The notes beneath the pieces are model-generated. The model searched no databases. It saw only the letters and a list, made by a program, of their open reading frames with translations, and was not told the origin of the DNA. The translations under genes were made by a program, and so were the position numbers. Of a stretch of 47,077 nt of DNA, positions 7,214-15,966 are shown piece by piece. This DNA is from Desulfofundulus thermosubterraneus DSM 16057 (GTDB taxonomy: Bacteria; Bacillota; Desulfotomaculia; Desulfotomaculales; Desulfovirgulaceae): NCBI RefSeq assembly GCF_900142025.1, contig NZ_FQZM01000029.1, forward strand, positions 1 to 47,077. Reading direction: 5' to 3'. Positions within the stretch are counted from its first letter, which is position 1, and every line of letters starts with the position of its first letter.

Positions 7214-9019
7214 TCACACCGTTTCCTCAATCACCAGATCCACAAAGCGGAAGTTCACCGTATCCACCAGGCCCCGGTTGGTTACTCGCAGCTCCGGTAT
7301 GACCGGCAGGGATAAAAGGGCCATGGTCATAAAGGGGGAGACCAGGGGGCAGCCCAGTTCCTTCCAGGCTCCTTCCAGGGCGGTCACCATTTCCCGCACT
7401 TCTTCCACCGGCCGTTCGGACATCAACCCGGCTATGGGCAGGGGTAAAAGGGCCAGCACCCGGCCGTTTAGCACGGCCACCATGCCGCCACCGCATTCCG
7501 CCAGGGTGTTGGCGGCTAGAGCCATGTCGGCGTCGTCCATCCCCACCACCAGCAGGTTATGGCTGTCGTGGGCCACGGTGGAGGCTACGGCGCCACCTTT
7601 AAGATGAAAGCCCCTGACCAGGCCCAGGCCCATGTTTCCCGGCCCGCCGTGCCTTTCAATACAAGCTACTTTGGCCACATCCAGCTCCACGGAAGGCCTG
7701 ATTTCCCCGTTTTCCACGGGCATCTCCACCTGCCGGTGCAGGGTGCCCACCCTGGCTTCAATTACTTCCATTACCCGTACCAGGGCTTTTTTTCCCCGGC
7801 GGGCGGTAATGGTGAAATCGCCGGCGGCCAGGGGCCGGCGCAGGTGCACCGAATGACGGGCTTTTTCAGGGTAGTTAAAGGGCGCCAGGTCAAATAACAT
7901 CCGCCCTTTTTCGGCTACCACCACGCCGTCCACCATGACTCGCTCCACCTTCATGTCCGCCAGATCCTGGATGAATAAAATATCGGCACAGCGCCCTGGG
8001 GCAATGCTGCCCAGATCTCGGCTTACCCCGAAGCACTGGGCGGTATTGATGGTGGCCATCTGGATGGCACGTACCGGGTCGACTCCTTCCTGGATGGCCC
8101 TCCGCACCACGTGGTTCAGGTGACCCAGGGTAAGCAGGGTTTCCGGATGGGTATCGTCGGAAACCAGGATGGCGTAGCGGGAGTCTACCCGGTTTTCGGT
8201 GATGCTTTTTATCGTAGCCTTAACATCCTGCCAGGCCGAACCCTCTCGCATCTTGGCGTACATGCCCAGGCGCATGCGGGCCAGGGCATCTTCTGACCGG
8301 GTGGATTCATGGCAGGAAGATATGCCCGCGGCAATGTAGGCTTGAAGCCCAATTTCCGTTTCCGGAAGGGAATAATGTCCTGTGACGACCTTGTTGGCTT
8401 TCAGGGTGGCCTGTATTTCCCCGTGCACCAGGGGATCCCCCGCCAGCACCCCGGGGAAATTCATCATTTCCCCCAGGCCGGTGATCCCCGGCCAGGTCAT
8501 GGCTTCACGAACTTCCGCCGGACCAATGCTGGCTCCGGCATCCTCAAAGCCCGGAGCGGCCGGGACGCAGGAGGGCATGGTGGTAAAAACTTTTAAAGGC
8601 AGCCTTGCCCCTTCTTCCATCATCAGGCGGATGCCCTCCATACCCAGGACGTTGGCGATTTCATGGGGATCCATGAAGATGCTGGTGGTGCCGCAGGGGA
8701 TTACCGCCCGGGCAAACTGGGTGACGGTAACCATGCTGCTTTCCACGTGAATATGCCCGTCCAGAAAGCCCGGTACCAGGTAACAGCCCCCGGCATCGAT
8801 CACCCGGGTATTCCTGCCGGTGGCATGGTCGGCCCGGCCCACCAGCACCACCCGCCCGTGTTTAACAGCCACATCCAGGCCGGCCTGGATTTCGGCGGTA
8901 TGCACGTTCACCACCCGGCCGTTTTTGATCACTACATCCGCCGGTATTTTCCCCTGGGCGGCCAGGGCCAGCTCGGCGGTAATTTTCCATAGGGGACGCC
9001 GGTTTGGTTGGTAGGTCAT
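7214..9019 (-). CDS. ade: adenine deaminase
   Basis: 601-residue amidohydrolase that converts adenine to hypoxanthine and ammonia in purine salvage. Metal-binding motif GHIHVESS is near residue 89 and MDPHEIANVLG near 117. Further family signatures are TTMPSCVPA and FGVSRDLGSIAPGRCADI, with the typical C-terminal domain containing DSHNLLVVG. Full length for the family. It is transcribed divergently from the BON-domain gene, and two hairpins lie in the shared upstream region. Confidence 0.95.
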   Translation of the reverse strand: MTYQPNRRPLWKITAELALAAQGKIPADVVIKNGRVVNVHTAEIQAGLDVAVKHGRVVLVGRADHATGRNTRVIDAGGCYLVPGFLDGHIHVESSMVTVTQFARAVIPCGTTSIFMDPHEIANVLGMEGIRLMMEEGARLPLKVFTTMPSCVPAAPGFEDAGASIGPAEVREAMTWPGITGLGEMMNFPGVLAGDPLVHGEIQATLKANKVVTGHYSLPETEIGLQAYIAAGISSCHESTRSEDALARMRLGMYAKMREGSAWQDVKATIKSITENRVDSRYAILVSDDTHPETLLTLGHLNHVVRRAIQEGVDPVRAIQMATINTAQCFGVSRDLGSIAPGRCADILFIQDLADMKVERVMVDGVVVAEKGRMLFDLAPFNYPEKARHSVHLRRPLAAGDFTITARRGKKALVRVMEVIEARVGTLHRQVEMPVENGEIRPSVELDVAKVACIERHGGPGNMGLGLVRGFHLKGGAVASTVAHDSHNLLVVGMDDADMALAANTLAECGGGMVAVLNGRVLALLPLPIAGLMSERPVEEVREMVTALEGAWKELGCPLVSPFMTMALLSLPVIPELRVTNRGLVDTVNFRFVDLVIEETV

Positions 9020-9045
9020 TTTTTTTCACCTCGCAAGATGAATGG

Positions 9046-9135
9046 TTTCCCACTATATTTACCGTGGGAAAGGGAATAATACCTGCAGGTAAGGGGGAAA
9101 AACTGCACTTAATTTTTAGTTGGGGCAGTTTTTCC
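9046..9135. promoter_or_regulatory. two hairpins in the ade/BON divergent region
   Basis: One 8-bp perfect inverted repeat (9046-9053 with 9064-9071, TTTCCCAC/GTGGGAAA) and one 11-bp perfect inverted repeat (9096-9106 with 9125-9135, GGAAAAACTGC/GCAGTTTTTCC). Neither is followed by a separate T tract. I could not match them to the purine riboswitch, whose conserved core is absent. They may be operator or leader structures for either gene. Confidence 0.4.
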
Positions 9136-9208
9136 TTATAAAGGGTTTGGTGGTATTTGGAGAGCCTTACATAAACTTTATTTTTTACTGATGCAAGGAG
9201 GGGTTGTT

Positions 9209-9736
9209 TTGTCGTCAGAGCGGGACGAAATTTTAACACAAAGGGTGCAGGCCGTCCTGGACAGTGACGTGCGTACCAGGGAATACGGATTGAAAGCCGA
9301 TGTGGTCGACGGCAAGGCCCGCATTACCGGTATCGTGGATACCCTGGCCGAGAGGGAACAGGTGCGCCGGATTGTTTCGGCCATCGAAGGCATCCGGGCG
9401 GTGGAAAACGGTGTGGCCATAAGTACCGACGGAGCCATCACCGACGATGATGTGGCCTTTGAAGTAGGTGAAGAGCTGGAGGCGGCAGGTGTCAACCGCC
9501 GTCATGTGGGGGTAAAAAGCGTTAAAGGAGTGATTTTTCTCCAAGGGCGGGTGGACAGTCCGGAAGAGATTGAATTAGCCAAAGCTGCGGCTGCCAGGGC
9601 CCGGGGGGTGAAGGAGGTGATTAGCCAGCTCAAACTGCGTCCCCCGGGTGGTTACGACGATGAGAGCCTGGAGGCTATCTTCCACCACCAGGTGAACAAC
9701 GACCGGGAGGACGAGGGGGAGGCCCGGATGTTTTAA
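9209..9736 (+). CDS. double BON-domain protein
   Basis: Two BON-like modules (about residues 1-80 and 85-150) with the alternating pattern seen in KARITGIVDTLAEREQVRRI and VIFLQGRVDSPEEIELAKAA. BON domains bind phospholipids or other hydrophobic ligands, and soluble two-BON proteins are linked to envelope stress. There is no signal peptide, so this one is probably cytoplasmic. The perfect AAGGAGG at 9195-9201 lies inside an earlier in-frame ATG (9191) and is correctly spaced for the TTG at 9209, so I chose TTG. The acidic C-terminus (NDREDEGEA) is disordered-looking. Confidence 0.75.
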   Translation: MSSERDEILTQRVQAVLDSDVRTREYGLKADVVDGKARITGIVDTLAEREQVRRIVSAIEGIRAVENGVAISTDGAITDDDVAFEVGEELEAAGVNRRHVGVKSVKGVIFLQGRVDSPEEIELAKAAAARARGVKEVISQLKLRPPGGYDDESLEAIFHHQVNNDREDEGEARMF

Positions 9737-9755
9737 GGGGGGTAAGTCCGGCGAC

Positions 9756-10937
9756 TTATCCCCGCTTATTTTCCCTGGCCTCTGATAGTTGCTTTGTGCC
9801 GTCATTGATTCGGAAGAGGTGGAAAACGGTCTTCTTATCCCATCCCATATCCCAGGGACAGTGGTAGCGGTCCACCGTATGGGCGTCCACCACCGGGTAA
9901 CCCCGGGAGTCCGTTCCGACCACAATGGCAAAATGCTCGATGCGCCCCTTTTCCTCGTAGCCAATTACATCCCCTTTTTGCAGTTCCCGTACGGCGCCCC
10001 GGGGGAATTTGGGGTTTGGCTGGTTCAGTTCCGTGAAGGTGCCCCGGGCTATACGCCGGGCATGGCCGCTGTACAGAAGCCAGCTGGCAAAGGCCTCGGT
10101 TTGCACCCAGGCCCGGCTGCCCGAACCGCCGTTGCGGTCGTAGCGGTAGTACCAGGTGCCGTCCATGGGGAGCCTGCCCCCTTCCTGGTCCCCCAGGCAC
10201 TGGGACACAAAATTGGTGCAGTCTCCGCCGTTGCCGTTGAGGTCGCGGTACCGGGGGTTGTATTTGTGGTTGTTGCCGGCCCCCCAGGCCAGGCCGGCGT
10301 AATTATCCGCGTACCGGGCTGCCCCCTCCCGGTCGAAACCCCCCTTTATGTAGTTTTGAATGGAATCAGATTTTACGGCCGTTCCTATATAAGCAGGGCC
10401 ATCAGCGGGAGTGGGTTTGGGTACCAGGGTGTCATCACCCAGGCCGTCGGTGTAAAAGTCCTTACGGATAAGCCATTTGCCGTCCCTTTTTGCTAGTTCC
10501 ATCCAGTGCCGGGTACCAATACCAAAGCGGTTGACGGCAGGATCGTTGGCGTAAGCGTACCCCAGCTGGAGGGTCTGGTGGACAACAAACTCAGCGGTAT
10601 CTCCCCGTACGCGGGACCAGGGAATGCGTATTTCCGGTTTTGCTTCAATAATCTGCACTCCTCTTTTCCTGGCCCAGGACTGTACAAAATTCAGCTTGTG
10701 TTCCTCATGGGCCTGGGCCCAGCGCCCCAGCCTGGTTCCGGTATCGTAACAGGCCAGGACCTGGGTGGGATCGGCTCCGGTAATAATGGCCCGGGCTCGG
10801 ATATCAAAAATTTGCTTCACCGTTGCTTCCAATTCCTTTTTTGAGACGGGTGGGTCGGCTGCTCTGCAATTTGAAGCTCCAAGAATGCCGGCCGTGCTGA
10901 TAATTATCAGTGGTAAAAAAATTTTTCGTAATAACAT
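9756..10937 (-). CDS. secreted Amidase_6-domain protein
   Basis: 393 residues with an N-terminal signal peptide (LLRKIFLPLIIISTAGILG, cleavage near CRAA). The region from about 230 to 380 matches the putative amidase domain seen in Firmicute cell wall or spore proteins. GNGGDCTNFVSQCL supplies the catalytic Cys, and a His in RIEHFAIVVG and VDAHTVD complete the papain-like set. An N-terminal helical region (30-200) resembles the accessory segment of this family. Strong GGAGGAGGGG RBS. It is followed on the same strand, upstream, by the LCP-like gene, so an envelope role is likely. Substrate unknown. Confidence 0.8.
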   Translation of the reverse strand: MLLRKIFLPLIIISTAGILGASNCRAADPPVSKKELEATVKQIFDIRARAIITGADPTQVLACYDTGTRLGRWAQAHEEHKLNFVQSWARKRGVQIIEAKPEIRIPWSRVRGDTAEFVVHQTLQLGYAYANDPAVNRFGIGTRHWMELAKRDGKWLIRKDFYTDGLGDDTLVPKPTPADGPAYIGTAVKSDSIQNYIKGGFDREGAARYADNYAGLAWGAGNNHKYNPRYRDLNGNGGDCTNFVSQCLGDQEGGRLPMDGTWYYRYDRNGGSGSRAWVQTEAFASWLLYSGHARRIARGTFTELNQPNPKFPRGAVRELQKGDVIGYEEKGRIEHFAIVVGTDSRGYPVVDAHTVDRYHCPWDMGWDKKTVFHLFRINDGTKQLSEARENKRG

Positions 10938-11014
10938 AAGCCCCTCCTCCAGCTTTTAAACTTAACATTTTTCCCAGTAGCAACCCTGCCTGAAACCGTG
11001 CGGTCGTCTTGTCT

Positions 11015-11770
11015 TTAAGTGCAGGTCACTTCCCGCAACACCCGGTTCCAGGCGTCGGGGGATACCTCGCGGTACCTGGTGGGGCCGACAAAATAATCGC
11101 GCCCGGGGAGGGCTTGCTTGCGCAGGATTTCCGGGCCGTTTCCCTGCAGGGCTTGGTAAAGAGCCAGGATAGAACCCATACCCAGGTTTGTCTCTACTCC
11201 GCTGGTAAAAATCCACAAAAGGCGCGGGAGTTTAATCAGTACGGCTGGCTCAATCAACCTCGCCGCCAGGGTCCGGATTTCTGTCTGCAGGTCCATGCGC
11301 TGGTTGGTATACGTTCCCTCAAATACTTCCAACAGTGAAGTTTGTTTGCCCGCCATCTCCACCGGTCCCAGTGCCTCGCTGGTACGAGTCAGGGTGGCCT
11401 GGCTGATATCCACGTAGTGGTTGATGGGTATGCCGAACCGTTTTTCCAGGTAGGCCGTGGTTCCTTCCCGCCCCGTATGATGGTAAAGTTCCTCCAGTGT
11501 TACCACGCCCCTGATCTCGTGGATGCGGGTATTTATGGGGATGGAAACAATGCCCACCGGTTTCTTGCGCGGGGTGATGGCCATCAGGGTAACGGCTTTC
11601 AATTTGGGGCCGTCGGTCCAGAAAATGAGAACGTTTTCCGTAGCCGCAGTCAGGTTTTGTTTGTTTCCCAATTTGCCGGGTTGTTGTTGCGCACAGGCTT
11701 TGGGGTTTGAGAAAATAAATACTATAAACACTGCAAGAAGGGTGTACCAGAGCAACTTCCGGGAACTCAT
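11015..11770 (-). CDS. degenerate LytR-CpsA-Psr (LCP)-like secreted protein
   Basis: 251 residues with a signal peptide or N-terminal anchor (LLWYTLLAVFIVFIFS). The fold signature of LCP phosphotransferases can be followed: LKAVTLMAITPRKKPVGIVSIP, then VVTLEELYHHTG and RFGIPINHYVDISQATLT. LCP enzymes attach teichoic or other polymers to peptidoglycan. The catalytic residues usually found as R-x-D-T in the first strand and SIPRDT afterwards are replaced here (LKAVT, SIPINT), so the protein is probably not a classical transferase. It could be a divergent subfamily or a binding protein. RBS AAAGGAGG precedes the ATG. Confidence 0.65.
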   Translation of the reverse strand: MSSRKLLWYTLLAVFIVFIFSNPKACAQQQPGKLGNKQNLTAATENVLIFWTDGPKLKAVTLMAITPRKKPVGIVSIPINTRIHEIRGVVTLEELYHHTGREGTTAYLEKRFGIPINHYVDISQATLTRTSEALGPVEMAGKQTSLLEVFEGTYTNQRMDLQTEIRTLAARLIEPAVLIKLPRLLWIFTSGVETNLGMGSILALYQALQGNGPEILRKQALPGRDYFVGPTRYREVSPDAWNRVLREVTCT

Positions 11771-11845
11771 GCCCGCAACCTCCTTTGCCGTGCCAGATTT
11801 ATTCTGGCACCTGGTTTTCCCTTTTATGCTTTTGCAATTTGGCTA

Positions 11846-11874
11846 TTGACACGGGGGAGGGGCTGAGCTATACT
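11846..11874 (+). promoter_or_regulatory. sigma-A promoter of hisG
   Basis: TTGACA (11846-11851), 17-bp spacer, TATACT (11869-11874). Expected start of transcription is near 11881, about 50 bases before the hisG start codon. Confidence 0.8.
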
Positions 11875-11932
11875 GGATGATGGTTTTCCTGAGCAGTGCT
11901 TTAGCATATTAAAGTAAGGAAGGATTGTGGGG

Positions 11933-12811
11933 GTGTTTTATATGAAGTTGCGTTTGGGCTTACCAAAGGGGAGCTTGCAGGAGGCTACCTTTCATTTATT
12001 CAAAAGGGCCGGGTTTAACATAGCGGTCAAGAGTCGTTCTTACTTTCCCAGCGTTGACGATCCGGAGCTGGAAATAGTGCTGATGCGTGCGCAGGAAATC
12101 CCCCGGTATGTGCATGAGGGTGTGCTGGATGCGGGCATCAGCGGCCTGGACTGGATCATGGAAAATGAAGCCGACGTGGTGGAGGTGGCCGAGCTAATTT
12201 ATTCGAAGCAAACCACCAACCCCATCCGGCTGGTGCTGGCCGTGGCCAATGATAGCGATATCCGGACGGTGGCTGATTTACAACACAAGCGCATTGCCAC
12301 CGAGCTGGTCCGGGTGACCAAAAAGTTTCTTGCCAGCCACGGTGTGGAGGCTTATGTGGAGTATTCCTACGGTGCTACCGAGGTAAAGGTGCCCCGCCTG
12401 GTGGATGCCATAGCCGATCTTACGGAAACCGGTAGTTCGCTGAAAGCCAACAATTTAAGGGTAATTGCCACCATTTTGGAATCAACCCCCCGCCTCCACG
12501 CCAATAAAAAGGCCTGGGATGACCCATGGAAGAGGGAGAAGCTGGAAAACCTGGCCGTACTGCTGCAGGGGGCGCTCCGGGCCGACGCCAAGGTGGGTTT
12601 AAAGATGAATGTGCCCAGAGAAATGCTGGACAATATCCTTGCCCTGTTGCCGGCTATGAAGCACCCCACCATTTCCCAGTTGGTAAATAGCGACTGGTGT
12701 GCGGTGGAGGTAATTATGGATGAGAAAAAAGTACGGGATTTAATCCCGGCCTTAAAAAGGAACGGTGCACATGACATCATTGAGTATCCGTTGACCAAGG
12801 TTATTCCCTGA
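11933..12811 (+). CDS. hisG: ATP phosphoribosyltransferase, long form
   Basis: First enzyme of histidine synthesis; it condenses ATP and PRPP. The N-terminal catalytic part opens with LRLGLPKGSLQEAT and contains DAGISGLDWI and the PRPP-binding segment DAIADLTETGSSLKANNLR. The C-terminal regulatory ACT-like domain (about 215-292) makes it the hexameric long form that needs no HisZ. Start choice: GGAAGGA at 11918-11924 is best spaced for GTG 11933, with GTG 11927 and ATG 11942 as alternatives. It stands alone with its own promoter and terminator; no other his gene is in the window. Confidence 0.93.
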   Translation: MFYMKLRLGLPKGSLQEATFHLFKRAGFNIAVKSRSYFPSVDDPELEIVLMRAQEIPRYVHEGVLDAGISGLDWIMENEADVVEVAELIYSKQTTNPIRLVLAVANDSDIRTVADLQHKRIATELVRVTKKFLASHGVEAYVEYSYGATEVKVPRLVDAIADLTETGSSLKANNLRVIATILESTPRLHANKKAWDDPWKREKLENLAVLLQGALRADAKVGLKMNVPREMLDNILALLPAMKHPTISQLVNSDWCAVEVIMDEKKVRDLIPALKRNGAHDIIEYPLTKVIP

Positions 12812-12892
12812 AGCGGAATAGACCAGACAAAGTTTGGAATTCCGCTGAAAACGTACATTTTCACATGTTCTCTAGACCTCTTGATTTCTAAA

Positions 12893-12919
12893 CTTCCCCT
12901 CGGGGTGGGGAGGTTTTTT
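12893..12919 (+). terminator. intrinsic terminator after hisG
   Basis: Stem CTTCCCC (12893-12899) with GGGGAGG (12907-12913), including one G-U pair, and a 7-base loop, followed by six T at 12914-12919. Confidence 0.7.
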
Positions 12920-12998
12920 ATTTACCGGCCGGCAGGTCAATCAGAAAGTTCTTAGAATTTAAACGTAACGGGAACATTTTTGTGGGGAGGGATTGCGA

Positions 12999-14393
12999 TT
13001 GCCCGGCAATAAGCTGGAGGTGCTGGACGTTATTTTTTACCCCCGCAGTGTGGCTGTAATAGGAGTTACCGGATCGAGCGACCGGGTGGGTTACAACCTT
13101 CTGCAAAGCCTTATCCACTCAGGGTTTCAGGGCGAGATCTATCCGGTACATCCCCGGCTGGAGAGCTTGCAAGGCCTGCCGGTGTACCGTTCTCTGGAAG
13201 AAGTGCCTGAACCCGTGGATCTGGCGGTAATTGGCGTAAATCAGTATGCTACCGTGGAAGTGGTGGAGCAGTGCGGGAAAAAGGGAGTCAAAGGGGTGGT
13301 TTGCGTAGCCGGCGGCTACAGGGAAATGGGGGTGGAAGGAAAGGCCCTGGAGGAACGCCTGATTGCCGTAGCCCGGCAATATAACATGGAAGTGGTCGGT
13401 CCGAACACCCTGGGGCTGGTCAATACCCGGGCCAATTTGAACGCCACTTTTTACCCCCTCCGTTTGCTCCGGGGCAAAGTTTCGTTTATCACCCAGAGTG
13501 GTGGCGTGGGACTTACCATACTTCATAAAGCCATGGATGAGGGTCTGGGTATTAACAAGTGGGTGGGGGTGGGCAACCGCAGCACCCTGGAGTTGAGCGA
13601 CTATCTGGAATACCTGGCCCGGGACGACAGCACGGCGGTCATTGGTGTTTTTGTGGAAGGCACCGATGATGCCCGGCGCCTGGTACGGGTGGCCGGGGAG
13701 GTGGCCCGGCGTAAGCCGGTGGTATTTTATAAGGTGGGTCGTTCGGATGCGGTGGACCTTGCCGCCCTTACCCATACCGGCAGCATGGCCGGCAGTTACC
13801 AAATGTACAGGCAGATACTGCAGCAGTTCGGCCTCCTGGTAGTTGATAGCGCTTTGGAAATGGTGGCTGCCTGTAAAGCCCTGGCCATGGCCCCCATTCC
13901 CCGGGGAAACGGGGTGGGGGTGGTGACCCATACGGCTGGTCCCAGTATCGTTCTGCTGGATGAACTAAACCTACGGGGCGGGGTATTCCCTCACTTTGCT
14001 GGGAGTACCATGGATAAAGTTAAAGAGGTTCTGGGTCAAAACCCCGCGGTGGTGCTCAAGAACCCCCTGGATGCGGCCGGGCGGGGCATGCAGGCAGCCG
14101 CCTTTGGCCGGCTGGTGGAAGCGGTGCTGGATGATCCGCGAATAGATCTCCTGGTGGCCATCTACTGCCTTCACCTGAACTGGCGTGGTCCCACTCCGGA
14201 ACTCCTGGCCGCACAAAAGCGGAGTGGCAAACCGGTGGTGGCCCTGTACATTTCCACCGTGGAAGAAGTAAAGAAAGAAAGGGAGAGCCTCCACTCCCGG
14301 GACATCCCCGTCTACACTACTCCCGAGGAGGCGGCCTGGGGAGTCTCCGCCCTTTTACATTACGCCTTGCAACGAGGAGGGAACAGCCGGTGA
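12999..14393 (+). CDS. NDP-forming acyl-CoA synthetase, alpha (CoA-binding) subunit
   Basis: Alpha subunit of an acetyl-CoA synthetase (ADP-forming)-like enzyme, which makes ATP while splitting acyl-CoA to acid. The N-terminal CoA-binding Rossmann fold begins FYPRSVAVIGVTGSSDRVGYN. The succinyl-CoA-ligase-like part has SFITQSGGVG and DLAALTHTGSMAGS, which holds the phospho-acceptor His. GGGGAGG at 12984-12990 favours TTG 12999 over TTG 12993. The stop overlaps the beta-subunit start by four bases (GTGA). Substrate specificity cannot be read from the sequence; acetate or branched-chain acids are both plausible for an amino-acid or syntrophic metabolism. Confidence 0.85.
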   Translation: MPGNKLEVLDVIFYPRSVAVIGVTGSSDRVGYNLLQSLIHSGFQGEIYPVHPRLESLQGLPVYRSLEEVPEPVDLAVIGVNQYATVEVVEQCGKKGVKGVVCVAGGYREMGVEGKALEERLIAVARQYNMEVVGPNTLGLVNTRANLNATFYPLRLLRGKVSFITQSGGVGLTILHKAMDEGLGINKWVGVGNRSTLELSDYLEYLARDDSTAVIGVFVEGTDDARRLVRVAGEVARRKPVVFYKVGRSDAVDLAALTHTGSMAGSYQMYRQILQQFGLLVVDSALEMVAACKALAMAPIPRGNGVGVVTHTAGPSIVLLDELNLRGGVFPHFAGSTMDKVKEVLGQNPAVVLKNPLDAAGRGMQAAAFGRLVEAVLDDPRIDLLVAIYCLHLNWRGPTPELLAAQKRSGKPVVALYISTVEEVKKERESLHSRDIPVYTTPEEAAWGVSALLHYALQRGGNSR

Positions 14394-15076
14394 ACGTGGC
14401 GGAATTTTTAGCATCGGCCCGGGCTGCGGGGCGGCGGTATTTATGTGAGGACGAGGCAAAGGACATTCTGGGTAAAGCGGGAATACCCGTAACCCCCTGC
14501 TTCCTGGCCCATAATGAGGAGGAAGCGGTAGAGCGGGCCGGAGAATTGGGTTACCCAGTGGTGTTAAAAGTGCGGTCCCCTTTAATCGCCCACAAGTCGG
14601 ATACAGGTGGGGTGGCTTTGAACCTTGTGGACAGCCGGCAGGTGCGCCAGGCCTACCGGGAGATCATGGGCCGGGCGGGGGCAGCAGATCCCGCGGCTGC
14701 AGTAACGGTGCAGCCCATGGCCCCTCCGGGCAGGGAAATGATTGTCGGGGTTACTACCGACCGGCAGTTCGGGCCCGTGCTCATGTGCGGGCTGGGTGGG
14801 GTGTTTGCGGAAATTTTGGGGGATGTCAGTTTTCGCTTAGTTCCCGTGAGCCACGGTGTGGCCCGGGACATGATCCGGTCTTTGCGGGGATACCGGTTGC
14901 TGGCCGGTTACCGGGGTGCCCCGCCCGCGGATGAAGAAGCCCTGGTCAACATACTGGTTAAGGTTTCCGATCTGGTTGCCAGTTATCCCCAAATCCGGGA
15001 GATGGATTTAAACCCGGTAGTTGTTTATGACCGGGGGGCGCTGGTCCTGGATGCACGGGTGGTGCTGGCAGAGTAG
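14390..15076 (+). CDS. NDP-forming acyl-CoA synthetase, beta (ATP-grasp) subunit
   Basis: 228-residue ATP-grasp protein. It has GIPVTPCFLAHNEEEA near the N-terminus, GYPVVLKVRSPLIAHKSDTGGV with the nucleotide-binding Lys, and the C-terminal REMDLNPVVVYD motif with metal-binding Asp and Asn. It forms the complete enzyme with the alpha subunit directly upstream, with coupled translation through the GTGA overlap. The operon closes with the terminator at 15084-15110. Confidence 0.87.
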   Translation: MNVAEFLASARAAGRRYLCEDEAKDILGKAGIPVTPCFLAHNEEEAVERAGELGYPVVLKVRSPLIAHKSDTGGVALNLVDSRQVRQAYREIMGRAGAADPAAAVTVQPMAPPGREMIVGVTTDRQFGPVLMCGLGGVFAEILGDVSFRLVPVSHGVARDMIRSLRGYRLLAGYRGAPPADEEALVNILVKVSDLVASYPQIREMDLNPVVVYDRGALVLDARVVLAE

Positions 15077-15083
15077 GATTTTT

Positions 15084-15110
15084 GCCGGGTTATGAAGCAG
15101 CCCGGCTTTT
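15084..15110 (+). terminator. intrinsic terminator of the acyl-CoA synthetase operon
   Basis: GCCGGG (15084-15089) pairs with CCCGGC (15101-15106) across an 11-base loop, followed by TTTT. Eight bases past the stop codon. Confidence 0.7.
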
Positions 15111-15241
15111 CTACGAATACCAATAAAATCCTTGTCAGAAATGGCCGGAAAAGTATATCCTATATTGGAGGAACGGCTCCAACCTGACGCTCTTTGCGTG
15201 TGGCAGTTTCCGGCAAAAAACAGGAGAAGAGGGTTGATTTA

Positions 15242-15937
15242 GTGATTCCTTTACGCGATAGTATCCGCCCGCGGCGCAGGCCCTTTGTAAACTGGCTATT
15301 AATTTTGATTAACCTGTGGGTTTTCTTTTTTAAAGAACTGGGTCTTTCCCAGGCACAGCTAAGCGAGCTTTTCTATAACCTGGGTGTTATTCCCGCCCGG
15401 GTAATCCATGCCCTCCAAACCGGGGCGCCGCTGGACCCCCTGTTGCTGCCCTTTATTACGGCTATGTTCCTGCATGGCGGGTGGGTACACCTCGGAGGCA
15501 ACATGCTCTACCTCTGGATCTTCGGGGACAATGTGGAGGACCGGCTGGGCCATTTTCGTTTTCTACTCTTCTATTTGCTCTGCGGCATGGTGGGAAGCCT
15601 GGCCCATATTCTGGCCAACCCTACTTCACCCGTACCGGTTATCGGTGCCAGCGGGGCAATCGCCGGGGTTCTGGGCGGTTATTTTATTACCTTTCGCCAT
15701 TCAAGGATCCTGGCTCTGGTGCCGGTGTTCTTTTTCCTCACCCTGATGGAAGTGCCGGCGGTAATTTTCTTGGCCCTGTGGTTTGTCATCCAGCTCTTTA
15801 ACGGGGCAGCTTCCCTCGGCGGGGTGGTAAACCCCGTGGCCTGGTGGGCCCATGTAGGCGGTTTTGTAGCGGGAATGATCTTAATGAAGCTTTTGACTCC
15901 CCGCAGCCGTTTGCGCAACGAGTACCCCTGGTGGTAA
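15242..15937 (+). CDS. rhomboid-family intramembrane serine protease
   Basis: Six-segment membrane protease. The start motif IPLRDSIRPRRRPFVNWLL is typical of the family. FLHGGWVHLGGNMLYLWIFGDNVED follows, then the catalytic Ser in VIGASGAIAGVLGG, and the catalytic His in WWAHVGGFVAG near the C-terminus. I place the start at GTG 15242, preceded by GAGAAGAGGG, because the family starts directly at IPLRD. An earlier in-frame TTG at 15194 would add 16 residues without family character. It is followed by a strongly structured non-coding stretch. Confidence 0.9.
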   Translation: MIPLRDSIRPRRRPFVNWLLILINLWVFFFKELGLSQAQLSELFYNLGVIPARVIHALQTGAPLDPLLLPFITAMFLHGGWVHLGGNMLYLWIFGDNVEDRLGHFRFLLFYLLCGMVGSLAHILANPTSPVPVIGASGAIAGVLGGYFITFRHSRILALVPVFFFLTLMEVPAVIFLALWFVIQLFNGAASLGGVVNPVAWWAHVGGFVAGMILMKLLTPRSRLRNEYPWW

Positions 15938-15966
15938 GAGTGTCCATATAAGGCAAGTGTTCAGTA

